From Toxoplasma gondii ME49 (lineage: Eukaryota > Apicomplexa > Conoidasida > Eucoccidiorida > Sarcocystidae), in contig NC_031469.1 in the NCBI RefSeq assembly GCF_000006565.2, positions 1,818,583 through 1,882,582 on the forward strand: 64,000 nucleotides of DNA. Reading direction: 5' to 3'. Every line of letters starts with the position of its first letter. Positions within the stretch are counted from its first letter, which is position 1. Positions 25,201-37,565 of the stretch are shown here, piece by piece. Made by a program: the position numbers and the translations under genes. Below the pieces are notes generated by a model. The model was not told the origin of the DNA and made no database searches. It saw only the letters and a list, made by a program, of their open reading frames with translations.

Positions 25201-27641
25201 ACGGTGGCGCTGTGCTTGCTGTCTCTCCTCACTCTCTTTCTGTCGCGTCTACTCTCTCTTTCTGTCTCCGACGCGTTCTCCTTCCTGCACTGGTTCTCGC
25301 TCTGTGGTATCTCCCTTTCGCTTGCTGTCTAACTTGCTCCCTCTCTTGCTTCTTTCTTGCTTTCTCTCCCTCTCTCGTTCTCGTTCTCCTGCTCTCACGT
25401 CTCCTCCCGCTGCCGTCCTTGCTTGCTATCCCTTTGCCTTTGCTCCGCTGGGGTCGCGGTTTCCTGCGTCTTTCCTGACGCTCGACACACCCTTTGGTTA
25501 GTCCACTTCTCGCGCTGGTCGTGACGAGCAGACGAGCCCGTGGATCGAAAAAAAAGACATTCAAGTTCTAAGTCCGGCGCCCCCGTTTTTGCATGCACCC
25601 AGTTTTGTTTTTGCCAAGCGGCGCAACGCACCCTCGAGTTCGCCTTGCTCTTCCTCTGTCTCTCTGCTGCTTCTGCGTTTTGGTGTGTGTCTCCTGGGCG
25701 ACAGTATTTTGTGAGCGGAGGCGTCCCGTCTTTCAGCTCTGTTCATCTCTGTGGCTTCGTCTGTTTGGGCGCGCCTTCCCGCGTTTGTCGATGCATGCGA
25801 CATGCAGAATTTCGTTCGTTTCGCTGCAACATTCTCGCTCTCTTCCTTGCGCGGTGTCTCGCCTTCAGTGTTCCCTGTCGACGCAGCTTCAAGTGACCCT
25901 TCGATCCGAGTTTGGATCAAGAAAAAAAGTCCTTGAAACAAGAGCTCTGGAAACGTTCTCCTTCAAGTGCAGGCTTTCGCTCTCTTGAACGAGCAGACGA
26001 AAGAGCTATGCTTTGCGAAGAACCTCGCAGTTGCTTTTCTCTGTTTCCTTGTGTCCTGTGCTGTGTTGCCCTCGCTGGCGTCACGGCCCCTGCCCTAAGT
26101 GACTGTTCGCTTTTTGCCGTTACTTTCAGAGAACGTTGTTGTTCTTCTGCTACTTTCCTTCGACGAATAGTTATGCTCGTCTACCATTGTCCTCAGGCGG
26201 CCATGTGTAACGCTGCTTTTCGTTTCTTGCTTGCAGATTCGCTCTCGTTTCCTGGAATGCGCATCCGAGCAACGAAGCAGCCTGTCGCTATCTCCTGCAT
26301 GCAGCGAAGCAGGCGCTTGGCGCTCTCAGGCAGATCGAGAGAGACGAGATAGGAGATTCATCGGAAGCGACTGTGGAGACGAAACACTCAGTCAGCGATT
26401 GGAGCGCTGCGGTCGATGACGCCGCACAGAAAGACGCAAATGATGCAAACGACCCGGAGATAGACAGTCCGAGGCTTCTTCATCTTCTTCGTCGTTCTGC
26501 CGAGCGAGTCTGTGAAGAGGTAGCAACATGCTACATGCAACGACCATCTTCTTCTTCGTCTCCTTCCTCTTTACGTTCTGACTCTTCTGCGTCTTTCTCG
26601 AACCAGGCGAACGACGAAGGCGCGAAGAAACAAACGGCAGCATTTCCTGATTCTCGAGGAGACGAAAGACCGTCTTGCCCGCGAGGCGAGCAGAAGGGAG
26701 CCTTGAGGTTCGCTCTGGAGATGTTGCTTTTCTGTGCGATTGAGCAGGGTCGACTCTGCGACGCATGCACGGTAGGTTTCGCGCAAGGGAGGAGCATCGG
26801 GGCAAGCTGTGCTTCTTGTTTCTGCGCCTTGTCGAAGTATCTGGATCGTTGTCGGCTCGGCTAGCGCTGTGTCACTTGTTCCGAGCTACTTGCATGCCAT
26901 AGCCTTTGCTGCCATGCGAAAAACGGTCCAGAGGATCCCTGGCTCTGAAACCAGACACACCCCCCGGAAACGTTTCTTGCGCGTCACGAGTCGTCATCCG
27001 AATATAAGCCGAACCGGGTGGTTCTGCTTTTTTCTTGCTCTCGACCCTGTTTTCTTCTCGCGGAGGTGGGGGCGAGAGATGTGATGGCGCGCTGTGTTTC
27101 CATTTGTAGAAAGTATTCATGTTGCAAGACGTTTATGGAAGAGAAGCGTCTCCGGCTCTTGAGTCGGTGGGCGAATTCTCCTGAATCTGTGGTCTTCCCT
27201 TCGTTTGTGACGCTTTTTTTGAGATGCCCTCTTGCTGCTTGCTTCCTCTGTCTGCTGCGTGGATCTTATGTCCATGTCGCCTCGGATGTCTCGCGCTTAC
27301 TCGCTTCACAGTCCTCGCTGAATGCGCCTTTCTCCTTCTCGTCGACTTTCCTTTCTCTCGCCTCTGCGCGTTCTTGCCAGTTGGCGTATTTCCGCGCCCT
27401 CTCGGATACCCTGGAGATCTCCGGATTCCGCGTCGCGTCTATTTCTTGTTTCGGATGTCGAAGAACTGTGGGCCTCTCTGTGTGTTTGGGGTCGCCGTTC
27501 TCATCTAAATGACTGCGCAGCCTCACACCCTTCCAGTGCCTCCCTGGATTTCCTTTTCAGACCTGCATGCACCTCGCGGAGGTCGACCCCATACGCAGAG
27601 CGTACTGGACCTGGCGCAGCGAGGCGTTCGCTTCCCAGTAG
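22273..27641 (+). CDS. FNTA: Protein farnesyltransferase / geranylgeranyltransferase type I alpha subunit (N-terminus missing)
   Basis: With a beta subunit this forms the cytosolic enzymes that attach farnesyl or geranylgeranyl to C-terminal CaaX cysteines. Exons are 22273-22452, 23174-23417, 24715-25089, 26237-26771 and 27561-27641, all in phase, about 470 aa. Successive prenyltransferase-alpha helical repeats are visible: GSYTVWMLRR, LKNYQAWFHRR, AKNMSAWSHR, NNSAWMFRQF and a degenerate HPSNEAACRYL. The Lys of KNYQAW corresponds to the catalytically important alpha-subunit lysine of mammalian FTase. The C-terminus EVDPIRRAYWTWRSEAF matches the FNTA ending better than Rab geranylgeranyltransferase alpha. 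Two low-complexity insertions are unusual: about 80 charged residues after repeat 4 (24.84-25.08 kb) and a Ser-rich, charged stretch in the fourth exon (26.36-26.70 kb). The first exon shown starts in phase 1, so at least one upstream exon is missing. Rab GGTase alpha is the main alternative. Confidence 0.85.
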
Positions 27642-28429
27642 CTGAATTCTTTTTCGCGCTTTGGAGAAGGGGACAGTCTTTCGTTTGGAACCAGAGGCGA
27701 ACGCCTAGCGCGTGGATGTGAGAAACTGGAAAAGGAAGGATCGCTGTTCACACAAGTCATTGGCGAATGTGTGAGAAGATCCCTTTGGAGAAGAAAGAGG
27801 AGACAAAGACAAGAACAGGAAAGGAACGCAGCAGCCGTGCTGCGTTTTCCCCTCCTCCTCGCTTTGGTTTCGTTCACTGTTTTTTTTCTTGTTCATGTCC
27901 ATGTTTAACTCTCCTTTCTTTTCCATCCTTTTTACTCAAATCGCTCTCCGCTTTTGACTTCCTTTTGTTATGCTTCTCTTTCTTCGTTCGCTTCTTTTTA
28001 TCCACCTCTTTCTGTTTCATCATTGTCACCTCTCTCCTTTCTCTCCACATCCCGTCGCTGTCTCCAGCGCCTTCTGACTCTTCGCGCGCGAAATCCGTTT
28101 TCCTTGTTCCGCATGCGCCTCCGATCTTTTGAATTTGCCGTTTTCGCGCTTGTCTGCAACGCGACAGACGCGAAGTCACTGTCGCAGTCTCGGCTTCTCT
28201 GTTTCCCGTCTGCAAAACTCAGAAAGTGAACTCTTTGCGTTTGTCCGCCTCGCTGGTCCCTGGAAACGTAGGTGCATTCGAAGTGGGCAAATCTGCGCTC
28301 TGGCGAAAGGAAAAACCACCGGCCTGAACGCGGAGGAAACCTTTAGCGCGACTGTCTTAATTACATCCCCTCGTTTCAGGTTTCTCAGTTGGTCACGCAT
28401 CTAGAGAAGAAACACAGGCATTCAAATAT

Positions 28430-28532
28430 GTATACATACATATATATATATATATATATACCTATATATACATATGCGTAATGCAGATATATGTTTATAT
28501 ATATCTATATATATATATATATATATATATAT
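28430..28532. repeat. (TA)n microsatellite
   Basis: Two runs of pure TA separated by TGCG/ATGC-containing sequence lie in the FNTA 3' spacer. Confidence 0.9.
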
Positions 28533-28827
28533 GCATGTGTGTGCAGTTGCAGGTAGAAACGTATCGGCATAGCCGAGTAGCTTTGTTCGGGGACTTGCGA
28601 ATTGCATGTTCGCCTTTCTTTTCACTTTTTTCTTTTCGTTCTTGAGGGAAGACGCAGGCGTCAACAGATCTCCTTGTCAGCTCAGGCGCGAAGAGGCGCC
28701 GTGGGCGGGGAAAGGTTGCAAGAGCGAACGGTGTGTGAAAGGATCTGCGCTGAAGAGTCACTTGAAAGTCTCGGATTTCCAGAAAATTGCACAGCTGGAG
28801 CAGCTCTCCATTCAGAAATGGCACACT

Positions 28828-28893
28828 AACAAGAGATGGAGAAAAGTTGAACAAGAGATGCAGAAAAGTTGAACAAGAGATGGAGAAAAGTTG
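28828..28893. repeat. 22-bp tandem repeat, three copies
   Basis: The unit AACAAGAGATGGAGAAAAGT plus TG occurs three times head to tail with one G-to-C change in the middle copy. The array lies in the FNTA 3' spacer, directly before a long plus-strand open frame. Confidence 0.9.
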
Positions 28894-29568
28894 AGGTGCG
28901 TATTGTGGGCGTCTGAAGAGCGTCTCCAGCAGGTAACGAGCAGCAGTGGCCCGAGACTCGTGACTGAGCGATCGATTTTTCTGGAATGCATGCGTCGGTT
29001 TGTCTCACGAGAGACGGGAGCATCTGCGCAGCTTCTTGTCTCTTTTTCTGCAGCGGCATGTCCTGAAACTTCTCACTGCATTGTGGACGAAAATGAAGAC
29101 GCAAGTCTGGATCCGCCATCACAAACAAAGAACAACTGCTGCGCGCAAATTTTCGGAACTGCATACCAAGCCAGAACTCTGCAGATGCTTGCGGCGATCA
29201 ACGGTCAAGGCACCGACACCGAGACCGAGGCTTTGCCGAGAGGGGAGACAGGACCTCTTGAGACAGAAGAGAACGCAGAGGACCTAGAAGTCAGACGCTC
29301 GTCTGAGAGAGAAACGACCCGCGATTCCTCGAGTTTTTGCGACTCTCTCTTCGGTTGCAGTCGAAGGCAACTTGAAAGAGAAAAGAACCGGGAAAGGAGA
29401 AAAGAAAGAACGCGAGGCGAGAGCAGGCGAAAAAGGCGAGCGAAAAGCTATCGGAAGGGAGAGTTGGCGCCGGGAAGCGAAGAAGGCACTGGGAGAGAAG
29501 GAGGAAGAGAACAAGAAAGAGATGGAACCGAAATCGACGCAGACCCAGAGGAAGGACCAACGGAATAA
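28891..29568 (+). CDS. Hypothetical open reading frame, possibly not coding
   Basis: A 225-codon plus-strand frame has a non-ATG (GTG) nominal start. Its first half has mixed, protein-like composition (for example CAQIFGTAYQARTLQMLAAI). Its second half is Glu/Arg/Lys-rich and could simply reflect purine-rich DNA. It could be an exon of an unrecognised gene or an unusually long FNTA 3' region. No family match was recognised. Confidence 0.2.
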   Translation: MRCVLWASEERLQQVTSSSGPRLVTERSIFLECMRRFVSRETGASAQLLVSFSAAACPETSHCIVDENEDASLDPPSQTKNNCCAQIFGTAYQARTLQMLAAINGQGTDTETEALPRGETGPLETEENAEDLEVRRSSERETTRDSSSFCDSLFGCSRRQLEREKNRERRKERTRGESRRKRRAKSYRKGELAPGSEEGTGREGGREQERDGTEIDADPEEGPTE

Positions 29569-30096
29569 GGGTGAGGAAAGAAGGAAGAAAGGGATGTGGG
29601 CAGGCGGCCTGACAGCGAGGAGTGAGTGCCTTGTCGAGGAATCGAAGAACAGAAATTTTCGGAGGATCTGAGTAGGGAGCTGCTTGCATGCAGCTCAGGG
29701 GGACTGCGATCCAGAGGCGAAGAATAGACGAGAGAACGAGGCCCAACGTTCATCGCCGCTGAAAATGGCGCGTCTTTTCCGGACAATTCTGCAGAAGCGA
29801 AGGAGCGAACGAAGAAGAAAAGTGAAGAAGCAAATAGGCAACCGAGAAGAGAGAAGAACGAAGACAGTGAACAGAATGAACGGAACTCTTTTGCTCGAAA
29901 CCAGCTGACGCACTTATGAACCGAGAAGAAGCAGAGAGATTGAAAGAGTACGAAGGGAGCAGCCGGGCAACAAAGGAGAAAGGAAACAACGAAAGTCACA
30001 AGAAGGAAAGAGAGGCAAAGCACCTGAAGAGTCCGACACCGAACGCGAGGGAGAGAAGGAAAAAAAGCGAGAGAAGAAAGGAACTCTACGCGGCTG

Positions 30097-31255
30097 TCAC
30101 GAACGGGTGACCAGAAGACGCTGGGAGTCGGGGGGAGAGAGAAATTTGAAACCAATGCTGCGCGCAGCAGCGGCCTGTTTCGCGTAGTCCGATGAACAGA
30201 TGGACATCCATAAAATCCCCGAACGGGTGGGAACTCCCTTCTTTGACTCTGCAGTTGAACTTTGGGAACTGTGCGTTTCCAGCTTGTTCGTTACACACAG
30301 GAGCAAAGACAGAGAGAAGCGAAGGCAAACCTTACCATGCCCAGAGGCTGGAGATACACCTCTCAGTCGAGACAGGAACGACGACTTCTGCAGGAAGGCC
30401 CTGAGAGAAATCCATCCTTCGGGTGTATGCGCTGCGGGAAAGTGGAGATCAAAAACATGAACGCCGGCAATTCCATCTTGGCAGAAGAAACCAAAGTGGC
30501 ATATCACAAACTCTCGAAAACCGCAAGCAAATGCCGCAAAAAGAAAAGAATCACGGCCTCCCTACCGTCCTTACAAGTTCCAGACAATACAAATATAAAG
30601 ATATGGAAATACACCTGAACATGCACAGCTATATCACCAAAGGCAATCAGAGAGACTTGACCGTATAACTACACATAATGCATATTCATATAAAAAAACA
30701 GATACATAAATATATATATATATATAGATGCGTGTATAACACTGGATGTTTTCTGAGGAAAACGTTGGCATTGGTTGACTCTAAAGCTCACCCATGAGGA
30801 TGCCGTTGACGAGACGAACTTTGACAGTTTCGCCTTCATGCAAGTACAGGCCCTCTGAGATTCTCACGAAAGGGAGCGAAACCCCCGGAGGCAGGGATTG
30901 CCTCATCCACTCACGCACGCAGCGCTCGATTGGGTCAAGCTGGACAACAGAAGAAAAAACGCAGGAAAAACGCAGAAAGCGACTTATTTTCCAATCCAAA
31001 AGGGGCACAGAGCGAGCGAGAACGAGCAAACACAGCACCCACAGTCGGCGCAAAAATAGAGAATACGGAGCCCCACTGGGTTCCGCAAAAAACCACTCCA
31101 AGTCTTGTCAAAGCACCAGAAACAGTGGAAACTGCCGACTAGATGTATACCTGCGGTCACGTATATATCGCCTTATACATATATATATATATATATATAT
31201 ACTACTGAATGCACCTGTTGCTATATGGATACACGTATCAGCATTAATAGGCGAA

Positions 31256-31307
<52 letters not shown>

Positions 31308-34300
31308 ATATTATATATATATATATATATACGAGAGGTGGAGAGGTGTGAGAGAGGGAATGGTGGCTGCAGGGGGGGAGGGAAAAACGGACTCTTTTCG
31401 CCATTCCGGTTTCTATCGTGTCGGGTGAAACGAGCGCAGGACGATCTTGGAAGCAGGATCCCGTTAGGGGAAGCGCCGCGTCGTTTCTTTGCTCTCCACC
31501 GATGTCTCGACTGTGACTTGCTCCCCTCTTCGCCTCGCGCCGGCCGTCTTCTGCCTGACAGTCTGAGTTTCTGGAGTCCACTCCAGGCGCGGCTGGCGCC
31601 GGTTCTTCTCTCTGCTTTTTCTGCGTTCCTTCTTTCTCTCCTTCGCGTCCTTCGCTGGTCTCCTCAGCCGCCTCAACGGCATGCGACGCTCCGCTCTGCT
31701 TCCGCCTCCCGCCTGCCTCTTCTTCGCCTTGGCCTCTCGCGTCCTCTTCCGCAAACATGCTTCCCTGGCCGCTCGCCACGGCTGCGGGGCGTCGCGTGCA
31801 TGCAGCAACGTCCTCTGTGTCGCGCAGCAGGGAGAGGGAGCTCGAGACGGTGTTTTCGAGGACGCGCGCTCTTTCCGAAGTCTTCGCCGACGCCGAGAGA
31901 CTCGCGTTTGCGCCACTCGCGTCTGTCTGCGATGAGGAGACGGCGAGAGGAAGAAGAGCTGAGGCGGTGGGTGTGTAATGCCGAGAGGCGGCAGACGAGA
32001 CGGCCGGACGCAGGGCAGGGTTCGCCACAGAGCGCAAAGCAAGGCTCTCGCAGGGCGACGGAGCGACGGAGACTTGTGGAAGCGAACTCCGAGGATCCGC
32101 GAAGCCTTTCAGCTGCGACGGCAGAGAAGGCGAACGCGACGCAGAAGAAGGACGAGACGAAGGAGAACCTGCCGGAGGATACGAACCAAAAAGATGAGAA
32201 GTCGAAGGAAAAGGGAGACGAGAAGTAGAAGGCCTAGAAGACGCAGAGAGCATGGGGTTGGAGGTAACGGAAGACAGGAAATCAAAGTCCTTCCCGTCAC
32301 CCATGATGTCCATGAGAGCGCTGATCCGATTGGTGGCGTGCGCATGACGGAGAATGGCTAACTGCGCTCCTTGTCGCCGCAGGGCGGCCTCACATTCCTC
32401 CAATTTAAGCCGAAGGTCCAGATTCTCGGCGCGCGTCTGAAAACGCGAGATGCCCAAAGGCCCACACACAGACACAGACACACACACACACACATGCAGG
32501 AATGCTACAAACCCAGTAGAGACCCATTTTCGAGCTTCGATGCGAGAAACCAATCACGAAGATACACGGAAACTGGCATTCCTGCAGTCAACAGAGGAGC
32601 TTCCAGATGAACTTCAAGAGACAGAGCTCAGCTTAGACTAGGCTTGTCGCCTCGGTGGGTCACAGACGTCCATTGAAATGCGTGTACGTCGACCTGAGGT
32701 TCCGAACGGCTTCTTGCGATGATTTTCGCATCCGTGAAGACAGCGGAGAAGCGGATTTGTGACGGGTGAACTCGAGACACTAGGGAAGAAGAGAAAACGA
32801 TGGAGACGCACTTGGGCAAGAATGAGAGAGTCTTGCTGAAGGACATCGATCCGACTCGTCTGCTCAGCCAGGCGCTTCTTCAACTCACGCTCCCCGCGGC
32901 GCAGGAGCTCGACCTGCACCGACTAAACAGAAAAAACAAAGAAAGCCACAAGAAACAGAAAAGGAAAAAAGCCAAAAAGCGCTGAAAAAAGGAAAAAAAG
33001 ACACGGAAAAGACCTGGCGAGAAAGTAAGACTGAGGCGCGAGAGGAAGGGAAGACTACGAGGATAAGCGAGACAAGAAAAGGTTTTCACTGGACGAAGCA
33101 GAGTCGCGGCATGCGGCCGAGGACCACAGGAGAGCGGAGGGAAACAAGAGACAGAAGAAGAGAGAGAAGAGACTGGAGAGACAGAAGAAGAGAGAGAAGA
33201 AGAGAGAAAATAGGAAGCGCGAGAGATAGGCAGTTGATAAGGGAGGCACCAGCAGAAGAAGCAAAAGGCTTCACCCGTGTGGACGTCACTGTGCCTTGAG
33301 AGGGATCCCTTTTTCGATGTTTCATTCTTCGCGTTTCTCGTTTTCCGCGTCCATGAACAGACACACCCATTATTTGTTGGGCATGCAGACTTGTCTCTAC
33401 CTTGTCATTGATATGCGCATGCGCCTCCAGCTCTGCCAGTTGTTCCTGCAGCTCCGAGAGCGCTTTCTCGCGGCTTTTGAGGACCTCAGTCACTTTTCCG
33501 ACCTGAAGAAAACGGACGGAGAAAGCAACAGACATGAGGCGAAGGTCCCTACACACCTGTGATCTGAAAAAGGAAAACATCCTTTTCCTAGACGCCGAAC
33601 GAGCTGTCCTGAGGAGGCACCGCACAGGCCGGGAAGGAGAGAACCGGAGGAAGGAAGGTGCGATGAGAGTGAAGCGAAGACACCGAAAGAGCAGGAAGAA
33701 AACCTGACCGAGCGAGAGATGGTCGTAACGAGAGAGAGGCTCTTGACAGTGGATGCGTGCGTCATTTCGAGAAAATAAAGAAGCTTCCTTCTTCCTCAAA
33801 CCCCCCATTTCGCCACAGAGACAGCGACATCTTAAGCCTCGCAGCTGGGAGCGTATCCTCGTTCTTGCTCGTGACTCTTCCAACCTCTTCATTTGACAGA
33901 AATGGAAAGCAGACAAACAACGCAACATGAAGAGCGAAAGTCAGAAGGAAGAGAAGATACCCCCCAAAAAGAAAACGAAGACACACACGGACTCAACGGC
34001 TGAGGGTGAAACAGAATGACTAGAGGGAACTCAAACGACGAGAACAAAACGGAGAGGCGAGATACGAGGACAGCAAAGAACGACCAAGTCCAGCGGTTTT
34101 CGGCTTTTTCTCACTCCGTCACGAAGATGTGCGTTTTCCTTTCGAAGGATCCGCACGGTTTGTTCGAGCTCTTCAACCTGCGCCGCCCGCTCCTTCATTG
34201 TCTCCGAGAGACGCTCGAGCTGAAGAGAACACAGAAACAGCAAAGGATTCATGCGAGAGAGAAGCGAGCGAGGCGCGTCGAGTGAGAACGGATGAACCAA

Positions 34301-37300
34301 GTGCGTCTGCAGAGACAGGTAAGGAGAAGAGAAACAAAGAAGAAAGAAGAGGAAGAGCGAAGAGGAAGAGAGTCCAACGCGCTCGAGAGCGTTTTTCGAC
34401 AGCATATGGAGACGATAAAAAAAGAAAGAAACGAACAGAAGAAGATGTTGCACAGTGAGCTCCCCGTACCTCAGACTGCTGCTTGTGTCTGTCGCGTTCT
34501 CTCTGTCGCTTCAATTCGACATCCATTGCCTCCTCTCTGTTGATTGGAGAAAACAAAAAGGGAGAAGACACAGCAGGCGTGAGCCCAGGACATCAAGTCA
34601 GTCCGAAGCAGCATAGGGGAGAAAAGCCTCCGCAACTGCGGAGCGAAGACGCACAAAGACGCAAGCGAGCAGTTCAGCAAACAGAAGCGCGGCTCTGAAG
34701 CAACCTGTCAAAGAGAGGAAAACGCGTAACAGCCAAAGGCAGAGAGTCACGGGAAGCATCTACCACGAAGAGAAAGGAGAAAGAAGAAGGAATCGACCAA
34801 GAAGAGAAACGAGGCAGGAAGGCCATCGGTCTTTTCACCGGAGGAAAAACGACAATCTGCTCTGAGTCTTGACAAAAGGAATCCCACCAAAAAGACGAAA
34901 CCGACCGTTCAGCCTGTTTTTCCAGACGCACGCTAAAGCAGGGAAGGTTCTCCTCGCTCTGTCCTCACTTGTTTTTCGCAGCCTTCTCCATGTCGGCAAT
35001 GTGCAAACGCATGAGATCCATATCGAACTGCATGCCCTGCATTTTCCTCAGAACTTTCTGAGCCTCCGTCTCCTGGTCTTGCAGTCTCTCGTGTGCAACA
35101 CGGATTTCCTCATCTTTTATTTTCATCGCTTCTTCCACCTGAAGGCGAAGGTTCAAAGGACATTCAGCAGGACAACTTGTCTCTGTTTCTCCTGTCACCC
35201 GCAATCCTGTCCATGTGGAGGGAGAAAAGATACCCTGGGCGCAAACGAGAAGTCGCCTTTAGTGTTTATCTCAGAAGCTGAAAAGAAAGAGAGAATTACG
35301 GAAGCGGTTTCGAGAGAGCGAGGTTCAACGCTCCGTTTCATTTCATCTCGCGTTCAACCTCAGAGGGCTGCGACGCATGCATAGAAAGGCGATCGAGAGA
35401 AACATATAGGACATCCACGTCTTGGAGTCTTTTCATGCGCATCTGGACGGACAAAGTACTCCAGAACGGAACAGAAGAGAGACACTGAGATCTGCGTCAG
35501 ACGTTGAGTTCCCTCGGAGGCAGATGCTTTCTCCTGTCTGTACCTAATTCAACAACCGACAAACGCCAACGCGCATTCCACTGTTTTCCCTCCTTCAGCA
35601 TGCCTTGCTTCTCTCAGTCAGCACAGACAGCGCTTGAGGAACGACCAACAAACGACCAACAAACGGCCAAGATCGAATGGAAGCATTCAGCGCGTCGCAC
35701 ACCAGGGCCGACCGCGCAGGGGAGCGGCACAGACTTGTCGCCTCCTTCGAACTCCGCGAAACCCGTGGAGAAACCGGAGCAGAGTCTCCCCGGCTGTCGC
35801 TCTGTCTCCCCGACACAGCGTGCCGACAGACTCTCACAGTCGCCAGCGAAGAGAGACCGCGAACAAAGTGAGTGGGGAACAGCGTGCATGCAGAGACTGT
35901 GTGAGAAGACAACCGGACCTGTCGGAGCCGCTGAAGAAGAACATCTTTGTCGGCCAGGTGAGAACGGCACTCGGCCTGCGCCAGGGCGACTCTCGCGTCC
36001 GCATCTTTTTGTCTCTGCACCACCGCCGCGACTTGTCCCCCCTGCATCTTGCGTTGCCAGTCTCGGAGATCTTCGACTGCGTGACTAGAGGAAAAGAAGA
36101 AGGAAACGAAAGACGCGCATAAACAGCCGAGGGAGCAGCTACGAACACAGAGCCGAACAGAGGAGAAAAGGAAAAAACGAGAACGAGATGCAGGACGAGA
36201 AACGAGACGAGAGAGCAGAGAAAGGAAGAGGAAAGCGAGAGAAAAGAAGATGGAAACAGACCAGGCATGCGTCCATCCTGCAGCAGAGAGGGACCCGGAA
36301 ACCGCAGTGCCTTGCCGCCTACGTCAGCTCGTAGATTTCTTCTTCCTTGGCTGCCAGTTGCGAGTGGAGAGTCTCGATGATTCGATCTTTTTTCGCCGAC
36401 TCAAACTGAAAAGGCATGCACAAAAAACGGAGACACCCTCGTTCATGAATCCCTCGAAGGCTTCTCAAGCTTCCCGGCGACGTCAGTGTGCCGGCGAGCT
36501 TCCAGGTCCACAAGGAGAGACGACAAGCGAAGGCGTTCCAGTTCGGCTACGTTCTAGGTCGAAGCCAGGAGTCGCCTTCAGCTCCCGCAGTGACCGCGAG
36601 GCAAAGCAAGCCGTTTGCCGCTCGAATCGTCCGCGCATCGTCCTGGGGGAAACCTCTCTGAGACTCGATACGCCACCACGCAGGGAATCCAGGAGGGAAG
36701 AGACGAGAAGCGAGGAGCAGATAAGAAGCGAGGAGCAGATAGGAAGCGAGGAGCAGATAAGAAGCGAGGAGCAGATAGGAAGCGAGGAGCAGATAAGAAG
36801 CGAGGAGCAGATAGGAAGCGAGGAGCAGATAAGAAGCGAGGAGCAGATGAAGAAAAAAAACAAGGACAAGAAGAAGCAACAAAAAGAAAGACGAACGAGG
36901 GACAAGAAGACCTAGACGGAGAAGCAAAGCGACTCACCGTAAGTCTGTTGACGACGAGCTCTCTGCCTTCTGCCTCTGTATTCGCGAGCTCGAGGAGAGA
37001 CGTCTGGTGTCTGCGATGTAAAGAACGAGACATGCGCAAGCAACGACAGACAAAGTCGAATCAACAAGAGACTTGCACTCACAATCCCGCGCTCCTCTCC
37101 GGGTAAAGATGCTGCGTCTCGATCTACAAGTTGAGCGCTATCGTCTCTCAAGGAACGCTCCTCAATCCAGACGCTGTCCAGAAAACCAAGGCGCAACGAA
37201 AAACTTTGCCCAGGCTAGCGTCCGCTCAAAGGACCTCTCTGACGCCACAACGCCTCCAGAAATACGAACGACCGTCTCCCTTGTTAGACAACCGTCCCAA

Positions 37301-37525
37301 GTACATTCTCACATGCACAAATATGGATATAAACATAGAAATATAAATTCATGTATATATATATATATATATATGTATACGTTTTTTATGCATACAGATA
37401 TACACACACATGTATGCGATATGTATGCATACGGGAGACGAACGAGCTTGTGGATACACGTTTGTGAGGGGAAAACGTCGATTTATATCTGTATTCGTAT
37501 ATATATATATATGTATATAAATGAT

Positions 37526-37565
<40 letters not shown>

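Larger units (their letters stand above)
27642..30096. other. Convergent intergenic spacer between FNTA and the GAR-like coiled-coil gene
   Basis: This contains 3' flanks, pyrimidine-rich DNA at 27.85-28.10 kb, a (TA)n tract at about 28.43-28.53 kb, a 22-bp triplicate at 28828-28893, and purine-rich DNA from 29.35 kb onward. One long plus-strand open frame is listed separately. Confidence 0.55.

Noticed and set aside
31338..32228. 296-codon plus-strand frame
   Set aside because: It is antisense to the long exon 32436-31333 of the minus-strand gene, with Arg-rich shadow composition.
37087..37184. Possible extra exon VWIEERSLRDDSAQL on the minus strand
   Set aside because: Inserting it changes the phase for the next exon and breaks the coiled-coil frame. 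Direct joining of 37801 to 37010 is in phase. It could still be a rare cassette.
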